34,580 nt of DNA from an uncultured Bacillota bacterium (GTDB lineage Bacteria; Bacillota; Clostridia; Oscillospirales; Oscillospiraceae). The stretch covers positions 1 through 34,580 of the forward strand of contig CAMTMZ010000028.1 in NCBI GenBank assembly GCA_947073765.1. The letters are read 5' to 3'. The position numbers and the translations under genes were made by a program. Positions 24,622 through 33,376 of the stretch are shown here, in pieces (positions within the stretch are counted from its first letter, which is position 1; every line of letters begins with the position of its first letter). The notes beneath the pieces were generated by a model. It was not told where the DNA came from. It saw only the letters and a list, made by a program, of their open reading frames with translations, and made no database searches.

Positions 24622-25584
24622 TTGAAAAACATGATCGCCCGGGGAGCGGCCGCCGCTCTGCTGGCGCTGGGGCTGTGCCTCCCGGCGGCGGGCTATCTGG
24701 ACCCCAGCTACTCCGGCGACCTGGACCCAGCCACCGGCCTGCCCGCCGCCATGGCCCAGCAGGTGAATCAGGGCTCGGTGGTCCCCCTTGGAGAGGGCTG
24801 CGGCTTCGACCGGGACAGTCAGCGCTATGTGATCCAGGTGGGCAGCTACAGCTTCACCGCCTCTGTCCCCCCGGGCATCATCCTGGATAAGGATGGGACG
24901 GTGTCTGTTAAGCTGCCCGAGCAGCTCACCGGAACGCTCTATAAAAACGGCGACCCGGTGGATCAGCCGGACCTGTCCCAGATATCCGGCGTGGGCTCCT
25001 ATCTGCTTCATGTCCGGAGCGCCAGCGGCTTTGACGAGGCCCAGTTCGCCTTCACCATTCAAAACTCCCCCACCCGCACCCTGATTGAGTACGCTCTTCC
25101 AGAGGGCTTTTCCTTTACCTCCGTGACCATTGACGGTCAGGATGTATCCGCTGGGTACAGCAATTATATCGAGCTGCTGTCCGAGGGGGAGTACCGCCTG
25201 CAATACGCCTGCGAGGAGATTGCCCGCAGCTACAGTCTGGCTTTCACTGTGGACCGCACCGCTCCCGTCCTGGCGCTGCCCCAGGTGGTGGAGGGGGAGG
25301 CCCAGGAGCCGGTGACCATTGAGGACCTGGAGGCGGGCACCTGGCTGGATGTGGACTGTGACGGCGAGGTCCGTCAGGTTACCTCCGCTCGAACGGTGTT
25401 CAGCGAGCCGGGGCGGTATACGATTACCACCCACGACCAGGCGGGCAACTCCAATACCTACCGCTTTATCATTCATTTTTACCTGAATATCAGCGCCGTC
25501 ACCGCCATCGCCCTGGCGGCGGGCGGGCTGATCGGACTGATTTTTTACAGCCGCTGGGTGCGAAAACACGCCCGGGTGGGCTGA
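24622..25584 (+). CDS. Exported, membrane-anchored protein of the T4SS operon
   Basis: The 320-residue protein has a signal peptide (~1-24, ending LCLPAAG), an extracellular part of ~260 residues and a C-terminal membrane helix (AVTAIALAAGGLIGLIFY) followed by a short basic cytoplasmic tail. The segment from ~207 on (TVDRTAPVLALP, later YTITTHDQAGNSNTY) has the look of a bacterial Ig-like domain. The start is TTG at 24622, with AGGAGG 8 bases upstream; an in-frame ATG lies three codons later. It sits tightly between the coupling ATPase and VirB6-like genes (30- and 24-base gaps), so it is probably a surface-exposed component or assembly factor of the same machine. No named family was recognised. 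Confidence 0.75.
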   Translation: MKNMIARGAAAALLALGLCLPAAGYLDPSYSGDLDPATGLPAAMAQQVNQGSVVPLGEGCGFDRDSQRYVIQVGSYSFTASVPPGIILDKDGTVSVKLPEQLTGTLYKNGDPVDQPDLSQISGVGSYLLHVRSASGFDEAQFAFTIQNSPTRTLIEYALPEGFSFTSVTIDGQDVSAGYSNYIELLSEGEYRLQYACEEIARSYSLAFTVDRTAPVLALPQVVEGEAQEPVTIEDLEAGTWLDVDCDGEVRQVTSARTVFSEPGRYTITTHDQAGNSNTYRFIIHFYLNISAVTAIALAAGGLIGLIFYSRWVRKHARVG

Positions 25585-25608
25585 GATACATAGAAGGAGG
25601 GGCCGACG

Positions 25609-27960
25609 ATGGGAAAGTGGCTTGCGAGGCTGCTGTTTGATTGGGTGTTTGTACTGCTGTGCAGGCTGATGCAGGGCCTGCTCAAGCTGGTAGATTTTAT
25701 GGAGTCCTTCTTTGACATTTTTGCCGGCACCTCCAAGGTGATGTACAAGGACAGCGGTGACTTTCTCATCAACATCTTTTTCGGCCACGACGCGGTGACC
25801 AACGCCTTCTGGGCCATGGCCCTCATCGCCATTGTGATGGCCTTCGGCTTTTGCATTGTGGGCATGGCCCGCAAGGCCGCCGACGTTACAGATTCGGTGA
25901 AGCAGTCGGTGGGGCAGATTTTTTCCAACTTCATCCGCTGTCTGATCATCATCCTGCTCCTGAACACCATCTCGGTGGCGGCGATCAACATCACCAACGT
26001 GCTGCTGGACCGTATTAACTTCGCCCTGGAGAATGCCGCCATCCTGAATCGGGACGACGAGGAGAAGAACTTTTCCGACGCGGAATACGCCGCCATGGCC
26101 CGAGTACTGGCTACGGTGGCCAACTACTCGGTAAACCCCTCCGCCGACAGCCGGTACAACGTCAACAGCTGCTTCAACGCCATCCGCAACGATTTGCTGG
26201 CCCTCCATGTCAACGGCTTCTTTGACTACGACTACGGCATGGACGAAAACGGCCACCACACCTGGCAGTCGGCCCTGGCCCTGCTGGCCACCTCGTCGGA
26301 CCTGACCGCGGACCTGAAGCTGGACACCTACTACTCCGATGTGACCTACGCCGTTCAGACGGTGAGCAGGGAGATCAGCACCTACAAGGACTTCGCGCCT
26401 GTCCAGGCGGCCCGGATGGATACCGACAGCGTGATCGAAACCGATGTGCTCATCTTCCTCATCGCCGGTATGGAGGCTGCCCAGAACGGGATGTACAACA
26501 ACGGCAGCTATGACGACGCCCTGCGCCGGGGCTACGTCACCGGGGAGAAGGACTATATGAACCTGACGCAGGTCCGCCGGGACTTTGACATCTGGGAGAT
26601 GGACTATCTGGTGGCTTACATCTCCTCCGTCGTGTTCATCGTTATAATGGCAATCTGTATTTTTACCTTTATCGTGCGTATGTTCAATCTGATGCTGCTC
26701 TATCTGGTGGCGCCTTTGTTTGCTTCCAGTATGCCCATTGACGACGGGAGCAAATGGCAGAGCTGGACACAGGCCTTTGTCATCCAGCTGTTCTCCGGCT
26801 TCGGCAGCGTGATCGCCATGCGGCTGTACCTGATTATCATCCCGCTGGCATTGAGCAGTGATCTGGTCTATTTCCCCGGCGACGGGGCGGGCTTTGCCGT
26901 TCTGAACCGGATGGCCCAGCTGCTCATGGTGTTGGGCGGCGCCTGGGCGGTACTCCAGGCCAGCGCGGTTATCACTGGCATTCTGGCCGGTAATCCGGGC
27001 ATGGCCGCCATCCAGCAGGAGGGCCGCATTGGCGGCATGGTGACCCATGGAGCCATGTCCGCCGTCCGCGGCACGGGCCGGATCGCGGGTGGAATCATCA
27101 AGAGCCCGATCACAGCTACCAAAGGCATTAAGGGCCTGAAAAACCGCCTGGAAGCACACCACGACAAAAAGTCTCAACATATGGCCCGGAAGGCTCTGCG
27201 GCAGCAGAACAAGGCGGATAAGCTGTTTGACCAGGCGGACAAGAAGCAGGACAAGGGGAAGAGCCAGCGCAGCGTCCGGCGGACTATGGGCCATGCGATC
27301 AAGGCCCAGGACAAGGCGTCAAAGACCGAAAACAAGCTGGACAAACGGCAGGCAAAATACGGCCAGGCGGCTTATACGCCGAAAAAAACGTATGGCGGTA
27401 TTGGCAGCGACAGTATGAGTGGAATGTCCTCCTCCGACAGTGAGGGTTCCGCCTCCGGAATATCCTCTTCCGGCGGATTCACCGGTACACCCAGAACGCT
27501 GGGCGGTCCCGCCCCCACAGAACCTCGTTATGTGTCTCCGGCCAGAAAAGCCGCGGCGGAAAAAGCCGCGGCAGAGAAGGCAGGCGCTTCTGCCGCGGCG
27601 GGTCCCTCCGGCGTCAGTAAATCCTCCGGCGGGAGCGCGGCTGTCGCCCCTCCTCCGCCCAGGGCACGAGCGCAAAGCACCGGATCTGAAACGGCTTCCG
27701 GTGGAACATCTTCCTCCGGTGGAGCGTCCTCTTCCGGCGGCGGCTTTACCGGAACGCCCCGGACAGCGGGCGGCGGAACGCCCCCGTCCAGGCTCCGACC
27801 ACAGAGCGCCGGGTCTGGAACGGCTTCCGGTGGAGCGTCCTCCTCCGGCGGCGGCTTTACCGGAACGCCCCGGACAACGGGCGGCGGAACGCCCCCTCCG
27901 CCCCCGCCCTCGGGACGAAAGCCCGGGAGCAGCGCGCCACCCCCGCGAAACAAGCGATGA
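25609..27960 (+). CDS. VirB6/TrbL-like polytopic T4SS membrane protein
   Basis: A 783-residue protein. An N-terminal amphipathic region (WLARLLFDWVFVLLCRLMQG) and two membrane helices (~64-88 and ~103-128) precede a ~200-residue extracellular loop. A cluster of further helices follows (~335-480), including LMLLYLVAPLFASSMPIDDG and a Gly-rich pair. This matches the VirB6/TrbL layout of Gram-positive T4SS, whose member forms part of the translocation channel. The C-terminal ~280 residues are cytoplasmic and of low complexity: a Lys/Gln-rich coiled stretch, then Gly/Ser/Pro-rich repeats of SSGGGFTGTPRT ending in RNKR. GGAGG precedes the ATG. The long tail is unusual for the family and may bind ATPases or substrates. 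Confidence 0.85.
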   Translation: MGKWLARLLFDWVFVLLCRLMQGLLKLVDFMESFFDIFAGTSKVMYKDSGDFLINIFFGHDAVTNAFWAMALIAIVMAFGFCIVGMARKAADVTDSVKQSVGQIFSNFIRCLIIILLLNTISVAAINITNVLLDRINFALENAAILNRDDEEKNFSDAEYAAMARVLATVANYSVNPSADSRYNVNSCFNAIRNDLLALHVNGFFDYDYGMDENGHHTWQSALALLATSSDLTADLKLDTYYSDVTYAVQTVSREISTYKDFAPVQAARMDTDSVIETDVLIFLIAGMEAAQNGMYNNGSYDDALRRGYVTGEKDYMNLTQVRRDFDIWEMDYLVAYISSVVFIVIMAICIFTFIVRMFNLMLLYLVAPLFASSMPIDDGSKWQSWTQAFVIQLFSGFGSVIAMRLYLIIIPLALSSDLVYFPGDGAGFAVLNRMAQLLMVLGGAWAVLQASAVITGILAGNPGMAAIQQEGRIGGMVTHGAMSAVRGTGRIAGGIIKSPITATKGIKGLKNRLEAHHDKKSQHMARKALRQQNKADKLFDQADKKQDKGKSQRSVRRTMGHAIKAQDKASKTENKLDKRQAKYGQAAYTPKKTYGGIGSDSMSGMSSSDSEGSASGISSSGGFTGTPRTLGGPAPTEPRYVSPARKAAAEKAAAEKAGASAAAGPSGVSKSSGGSAAVAPPPPRARAQSTGSETASGGTSSSGGASSSGGGFTGTPRTAGGGTPPSRLRPQSAGSGTASGGASSSGGGFTGTPRTTGGGTPPPPPPSGRKPGSSAPPPRNKR
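27721..27896. repeat. Direct repeat (111-bp period) in the VirB6-like tail
   Basis: A 65-base block at 27721-27785 recurs at 27832-27896 with two mismatches. It encodes GASSSGGGFTGTPRT(A/T)GGG. A third, diverged copy of the peptide (SSGGFTGTPRTLGG) lies upstream around 27465-27505. Confidence 0.8.
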
Positions 27961-27981
27961 CTGACGAATTGAGGTGAGCCC

Positions 27982-30900
27982 ATGCGCATCATTCCAAAGA
28001 AGACAAAGGTATCCACGGAATTTTTCCGGGGCGTATCCCTGGCGGATGTCCTGGTGGGGTTCTTTGGAGTTCTGGTAATCTTCTTTGTCTTTCTGTCCTC
28101 CTTGCCCTACCGGCTGTGGATCGACCTGGGACTGCTCTTTCTCTTTGGCTTTTTACTGGCTCGTATTGACGATGAGCCAAATTATATGTTCCTGTTTCGG
28201 ATGCTGCGCCATTTTTCCTACGTGCGCCGGTATCAAAAGATTCCCTATATCCCGGTAGACGAGCGGGAGGACCCCATGATGGGGATGAACCGGAAGCAGC
28301 GGCGGGCCTACCGCAGGAAAAAGAAAAAGGAGCGCAAACAGGCGCTCAAGCGGAAAAAACAGCAGGAGAAGCAAAAAAAGAAACAGCGGAAGAAAAACAA
28401 GGGGAAGGCCCTGGAGGAGCTGGAAGCGGAGGAGCCGCTCTCCGAGGAGCTGGAAACAGAGGAGGCGCTCTCCGAGGAGGCGGAGCAGGAGCTCACCGAA
28501 GAGGAGGCCCCGCCGCCCTTGACGCGGAAAGAGAAGCGCGCGGCAAAAAAAGCGGAGAAAAAGGAAAGAAAGCGAAAAAAGAAGGCGAAAAAGGCGGAGG
28601 ATAAGTTCCTCAAGGACAAAAAAATCCCCGAGGCGGACAAAACCCCCATTCGGGAGCGCCGCAAGCGGGAGGCGGAGGAGCGCTATTACAAGGCCAAGGT
28701 GGCCGAGCAGCGGCGGAAGCGGGTGGACATCCAGCGGATGTACCTGGTGACCGAAATTCTGGACGGCTTTATCTGCTACAGCGGCCAGTACTATGGAGCG
28801 GTGATTGAGATCCCGCCAGTGGAGTTCCGCTTTTTCAACGAGCACCGCCAGTCCAACGCCATCGACCGGGCGCTGGGCGGCGTCATCCGCTCCGTGGGGC
28901 CGAAATATGCCGCTAACCTGGTGAAGCTGGAGCGGCCCATGGTGCTGGACGAGTACATTGACGGCGAGTACGATAAAATCGACGCCCTGAAAAAGGGCTA
29001 TGAGCGGGGCGTGTTCTCCGAGGAGGAGCTGAAGGCCCGGATTGAGGTGATCTACGACCGGATCAACCAGCTGCGCCAGCAGAACCTGATGGACAAGGTG
29101 CTGATTCCCCACTTCTATCTGGTCCTGTTCGACAGCGATAAGCGCCAGCTGGAAAACCAGATGCGCTCCGCCATCACCAGCCTGACCCAGGGGGAGATGG
29201 TCCCCCATCGGCTGAACGACAAGGAGCTGGCCGTTTTTCTGCGCCATGTGAACAGCGCGGACTTTGACGAGCGGGAGATTGAAGACACAGACCCCGCCGA
29301 CTACGCCCTGTTTGCCATGCCCGAGTCCCTGGAGCTGAAGCACCGCACCGCCGAGGTGAACAGCGTGATCACCCATACCTTCCGTGTGTCCAACTACCCC
29401 CTGGAGGTGGAGGACGCCTGGGGGGCCAGCCTGTTTGACCTGCCGGGCACCAAGGTGGTGATGAAATTCAGCCAGATGGACCGGGAGAAGTCCATTCGGG
29501 CCATCGACCGTTCCATCAGCGAGCTGAACAGCCAGCTGGATAAGACCGAGGTGTCCAGCCGGGTCCTGGAGCTCCAGACCCACATAGAGACCCTGTCCGA
29601 GCTGCTGGTCATGCTCCAGAACAACAACGAAAACCTGATGGCCATGAACATGTATATCACCGGCTACGATATTATGGCCACCCGGGACAACAAGCTGCTG
29701 GTGCCTCAGCCGCCCCCCTCCGTCCTGCCCCGGATCAGCGAGATGAAGAAAGACATCAAACGCTCCTTCACCGAGAAGGGCTTCCGCCTGAACGACCTGT
29801 CCTTCCAGCAGTTCGAGGGCTTTGTGGCCACCCAGGTCAACGGCTACGACCCCTTCGCCAAGTCGGCCCGGGGGGTACCCAGCAGCACGGTGGCCGCCGT
29901 TTTCCCCTGGATTTACGCCAGCCTCAGCGACAGCAAGGGACTGAGCCTGGGCTCCAGCGACGGGGTGCCCACCTTCATCGACTTCTTCCGCCGGGACAGT
30001 GAGCGTGTCAACTCAAATATGGTCATCGTGGGCAAGTCGGGCGGCGGCAAATCCTACGCCACCAAGAGCATCCTGTCCAACCTGGCCGCGGACGACAGTA
30101 AAATTTTTGTCCTGGACCCGGAAAACGAGTATACCGAGCTGGCCGGCAACCTTCACGGCAAATTTATCAATGTGGCCAATGCCTCCCACGGCCGGATCAA
30201 CCCGTTCCACATCATCACCTCTCTGGAGGACGACGAGGCGGAGGACGGCCAGGAAACCAGCTCCTACGCCGCCCACCTCCAGTTTTTAGAGGAGTTTTTC
30301 CGCCAGATCCTCCCTGAGATTGATGGGGACGCGATGGAGTATCTGAACAACCTGATTAATCGGGTATACAGCCAGAAGGGGATTGACCAGTATACCAACC
30401 TGAACACCCTCCGTCCGGAGGACTACCCCATTTTCGACGATCTGTACGACTGCGTGCTGGAGGAGTTTCAGCGCACCAAGAGCGACTACCTGAAGACCAA
30501 CCTCCGGGTGCTGATGAACTACATTGCCAAGTTTTCCACCGGGGGACGGAACGCCAATATCTGGAACGGCCCCTCCACCCTGTCTACCGTGGAGAACTTC
30601 ATTGTGTTCAATTTCCAGTCCCTGCTGGCCAACCGGAACAACACGGTAGCCAACGCCCAGATGCTGCTGGTGCTGAAATACTTGGACAACGAGATCATCA
30701 AAAACCGGGAGTACAACCTGAAATACAAAGCCAGCCGAAAGATTATCGTGGTCATTGACGAGGCCCATGTATTTATCGACGCCAAATACCCTCTGGCCCT
30801 GGACTTCATGTTCCAGCTGGCCAAGCGCATCCGGAAATACAACGGCATGCAGATTGTCATTACCCAGAACATCAAGGACTTTGTGGGCAGCGAGGAGCTG

Positions 30901-31890
30901 GCCCGGAAGTCCACCGCCATCATCAACGCCTGCCAGTACAGCCTGATCTTCTCCCTGGCGCCCAACGACATGCACGACCTTTGCACCCTCTATGAAAAGG
31001 CCGGGGGAATCAATGAAAGCGAGCAGGAGCAGATTATCTCCGCGCCCCGGGGCCAGGCCTTTGTGGTGACCGGGCCGGCCAGCCGGGCCACCCTCCAGAT
31101 CGAAACCCCTGAGCCAGTGGAGGACCTGTTTACCAATCCGTTCTACGCCACCCACTTTTTCGGCGGCGAGGAAGGCATGCAGGTCTGGGAGGATGAGGTC
31201 GGCCCCAGCCGTCCCGCCCGCTGGGCCTGGGAGGAGGAGCAGGCCAGCCGCCTGAGCCCTGTCCTGGAAGAGGAGGACCTTCCCAATTTCCGCGCCAGCG
31301 GCATTTCCCTGGTGGAGGTGGAGGACGGAGAAGAAATCCTTCTCATGGGGGAGGATACCCCGGTGGCACAGGAGCTGCCCAAGCATATGATTTTCCAGGC
31401 AGAGGAGGAAGAGAACGGGGACGGAGAGGACGGCCCATTCAGTCCCGCCGCCCTCCAGCGCTATGGGTTTGAGGCGCTGGTACAGGAGATCCGCCGCACT
31501 GTCCGTCAGGAGCTGGAGAACGAGCGGGGGACCGCGTACCGGGAGGAGCCTGTTGCCAGGGCGGAGGAGAACTGGTCCGATCCGGCGGGCGTCGAGGATC
31601 AGGACGACATATTTGCCGATCTCTTCGCCCCGCCCCCGCCGGTTGAGCCACTGTGGGAGCCCCGCCCGGAGGAGACACCTGTGTCGGTGGATGATCTGTT
31701 CGCCGGCCTGTTCCAGGGCCAGGAGGACCAGGAGGAGACCGAGCCCTCGGAAGAGGAGAGTCTCTGGTTCCCCGATGTGCCTCCAGAGCCGGAGCCGGAA
31801 CCCGAACCCAACCCCGAGCCGGAAGAGCCCGAGGAACTGCCCCTGGTCTACGAGGTCACGCTGGAGCAGCTGATGGCCATGACAGACTGA
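27982..31890 (+). CDS. VirB3-VirB4 fusion ATPase of the type IV secretion system
   Basis: The 1302-residue protein has four parts. Residues 1-90 form a VirB3/PrgI-like domain with two membrane helices (~18-40 and ~46-62). Residues ~99-250 are a highly charged Lys/Arg/Glu insert, probably coiled coil. Residues ~250-1070 are a VirB4/TraE/TrbE-family ATPase with Walker A GKSGGGKS (684-691) and Walker B VVIDEAH with Asp926-Glu927. The last ~230 residues are an acidic, Pro-rich extension (PEPEPEPNPEPEEPEE). VirB4 powers pilus assembly and substrate transfer at the membrane. VirB3-VirB4 fusions are known in several T4SS; the charged insert and acidic tail are unusual. GAGGTGA precedes the ATG. Confidence 0.95.
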   Translation: MRIIPKKTKVSTEFFRGVSLADVLVGFFGVLVIFFVFLSSLPYRLWIDLGLLFLFGFLLARIDDEPNYMFLFRMLRHFSYVRRYQKIPYIPVDEREDPMMGMNRKQRRAYRRKKKKERKQALKRKKQQEKQKKKQRKKNKGKALEELEAEEPLSEELETEEALSEEAEQELTEEEAPPPLTRKEKRAAKKAEKKERKRKKKAKKAEDKFLKDKKIPEADKTPIRERRKREAEERYYKAKVAEQRRKRVDIQRMYLVTEILDGFICYSGQYYGAVIEIPPVEFRFFNEHRQSNAIDRALGGVIRSVGPKYAANLVKLERPMVLDEYIDGEYDKIDALKKGYERGVFSEEELKARIEVIYDRINQLRQQNLMDKVLIPHFYLVLFDSDKRQLENQMRSAITSLTQGEMVPHRLNDKELAVFLRHVNSADFDEREIEDTDPADYALFAMPESLELKHRTAEVNSVITHTFRVSNYPLEVEDAWGASLFDLPGTKVVMKFSQMDREKSIRAIDRSISELNSQLDKTEVSSRVLELQTHIETLSELLVMLQNNNENLMAMNMYITGYDIMATRDNKLLVPQPPPSVLPRISEMKKDIKRSFTEKGFRLNDLSFQQFEGFVATQVNGYDPFAKSARGVPSSTVAAVFPWIYASLSDSKGLSLGSSDGVPTFIDFFRRDSERVNSNMVIVGKSGGGKSYATKSILSNLAADDSKIFVLDPENEYTELAGNLHGKFINVANASHGRINPFHIITSLEDDEAEDGQETSSYAAHLQFLEEFFRQILPEIDGDAMEYLNNLINRVYSQKGIDQYTNLNTLRPEDYPIFDDLYDCVLEEFQRTKSDYLKTNLRVLMNYIAKFSTGGRNANIWNGPSTLSTVENFIVFNFQSLLANRNNTVANAQMLLVLKYLDNEIIKNREYNLKYKASRKIIVVIDEAHVFIDAKYPLALDFMFQLAKRIRKYNGMQIVITQNIKDFVGSEELARKSTAIINACQYSLIFSLAPNDMHDLCTLYEKAGGINESEQEQIISAPRGQAFVVTGPASRATLQIETPEPVEDLFTNPFYATHFFGGEEGMQVWEDEVGPSRPARWAWEEEQASRLSPVLEEEDLPNFRASGISLVEVEDGEEILLMGEDTPVAQELPKHMIFQAEEEENGDGEDGPFSPAALQRYGFEALVQEIRRTVRQELENERGTAYREEPVARAEENWSDPAGVEDQDDIFADLFAPPPPVEPLWEPRPEETPVSVDDLFAGLFQGQEDQEETEPSEEESLWFPDVPPEPEPEPEPNPEPEEPEELPLVYEVTLEQLMAMTD

Positions 31891-31922
31891 GGGCGTTGAA
31901 ACGAAAGCATAGGAAAGTAAGA

Positions 31923-33374
31923 ATGGAACATGAAAAATTTGGCGCCGCCTTGGAGAAAGAGAACCTTTTTTCCTACAACGAAGAGCGGGCCAACCACTAC
32001 GCCGCCACCTGTCTCAAGTTTGCGGCCATTGTCGCCACCCTTATGTGGATCCTGAATATTTTGGGCTTTTTCATTGTAGATAAGACCTCAATGAATATCG
32101 TGATGCCCACGGGAATCCTGCTGTTTTTAGTGCCTTTGGCGAGGAAACGGCTGAACCTCAAGCTGGGACGGGGGGAGAAATATTTTATCGTGTGCTGTTT
32201 CCTGCTGGGCATCTCCGCCATGTCCTTCGTGCTGACGTTGCAGATGATTATGGCCTGGACCTGTCCGATAGTGCTGTCCTGCCACTACTACTCTCCCCGG
32301 TTCACCCGGTTCGTCGCCGCGGGTACCCTGCTGTGCATGTTGGTATCCTTTTATATCGGCATTTTCGTAGGAGTTTGGGACAGCAATATTATGCGCTCCA
32401 GCGCGGAGCTGGCCGGTGTGGCCACCCGGGTAGAATTTATCCGGGTGGCGGCAGCGGCTGGAGATAATATCCCGCTGCGGGCACTGAATTTCTATTATAT
32501 GCCCCGGGCGGTGGTGATCGTAGTGGTCTATCTGATCTGTATCACCCTGTCCAAGCGGACCCACGGTCTGCTGAGCCGGCAGGATGAGATCGTCCGGGAG
32601 AGTCAGCGCATCGGCACCGAGCTGTCCATCGCCACCCAGATTCAGGCGGATATGCTGCCCTCCATTTTTCCGGCCTTTCCAGAGCGCGGTGAGTTTGACA
32701 TCTACGCCACCATGGACCCTGCCAGGGAGGTGGGCGGCGACTTCTACGACTTCTTCATGGTGGACAACCGGCACCTGGCCATTGTCATGGCTGATGTGTC
32801 CGGCAAGGGGGTGCCCGCCGCCCTGTTTATGGTTATTGGCAAGACCCTCATTAAGGACCACACCCTGCCCGGCGCGGACCTGGGAGAGGTGTTCCGGCAG
32901 GTCAACGAGCTGCTGTGCGAGGCCAACAAGGAGGGACTGTTCATTACCGCTTTCGAGGGAGTGCTGGACCTGGCCACCGGCGAACTGCGCTTTGTGAATG
33001 CCGGCCACGAGCCCGCCTTTTTCTGCCCCGCAGGGGGGAGCTACGCACCCCGAAAGACCCGCCCCGGCTTTGTGCTGGCAGGAATGGAGGGCATGACCTT
33101 CCAGGCGGACAGTGTGACCCTTTCCCCAGGCGACAAGCTGTTCCAATATACCGACGGCGTAACAGAGGCCACCCGGAGCGACCAGGAGTTGTACGGCATG
33201 GACCGGCTCCAGGCGGTGCTGGATCGGAACCGGGACGCATCACCCCGGGGCCTGCTCTCCGCTGTTAAAACGGATATCAATGCTTTTGTGGGGGAAGCGG
33301 AGCAGTTCGACGACATCACCATGCTTTGCCTGGAATTCAAACAGTACATGTCCCAGAAGGAGAGGAGGCCGTAA
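31923..33374 (+). CDS. Membrane SpoIIE/RsbU-type PP2C phosphatase in the T4SS operon
   Basis: This 483-residue protein has six or so membrane helices (~30-210) acting as an unknown sensor, a short linker and a PP2C phosphatase domain (~232-480). The metal motifs EVGGDFYDF, ADVSGKG and FDDITMLCL are intact. The phosphatase half is nearly the same as that of the enzyme at 4428-6080 (for example FPAFPERGEFDIYATM in both), so the two probably act on the same STAS protein in response to different signals. ATG 31923 is preferred, with AGGAAAG 7 bases upstream; an in-frame TTG at 31896 has no such site. It lies 32 bases after the VirB4 gene and 2 bases before the RsbW-like gene. Confidence 0.88.
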   Translation: MEHEKFGAALEKENLFSYNEERANHYAATCLKFAAIVATLMWILNILGFFIVDKTSMNIVMPTGILLFLVPLARKRLNLKLGRGEKYFIVCCFLLGISAMSFVLTLQMIMAWTCPIVLSCHYYSPRFTRFVAAGTLLCMLVSFYIGIFVGVWDSNIMRSSAELAGVATRVEFIRVAAAAGDNIPLRALNFYYMPRAVVIVVVYLICITLSKRTHGLLSRQDEIVRESQRIGTELSIATQIQADMLPSIFPAFPERGEFDIYATMDPAREVGGDFYDFFMVDNRHLAIVMADVSGKGVPAALFMVIGKTLIKDHTLPGADLGEVFRQVNELLCEANKEGLFITAFEGVLDLATGELRFVNAGHEPAFFCPAGGSYAPRKTRPGFVLAGMEGMTFQADSVTLSPGDKLFQYTDGVTEATRSDQELYGMDRLQAVLDRNRDASPRGLLSAVKTDINAFVGEAEQFDDITMLCLEFKQYMSQKERRP

Positions 33375-33376
33375 CC

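Noticed and set aside
23182-27294. A 1370-codon open frame on the minus strand
   Set aside because: It lies antisense to the VirD4-like, anchored and VirB6-like genes, has His/Gln/Gly-rich shadow composition typical of GC-rich reverse frames, and has no ribosome-binding site or domain.
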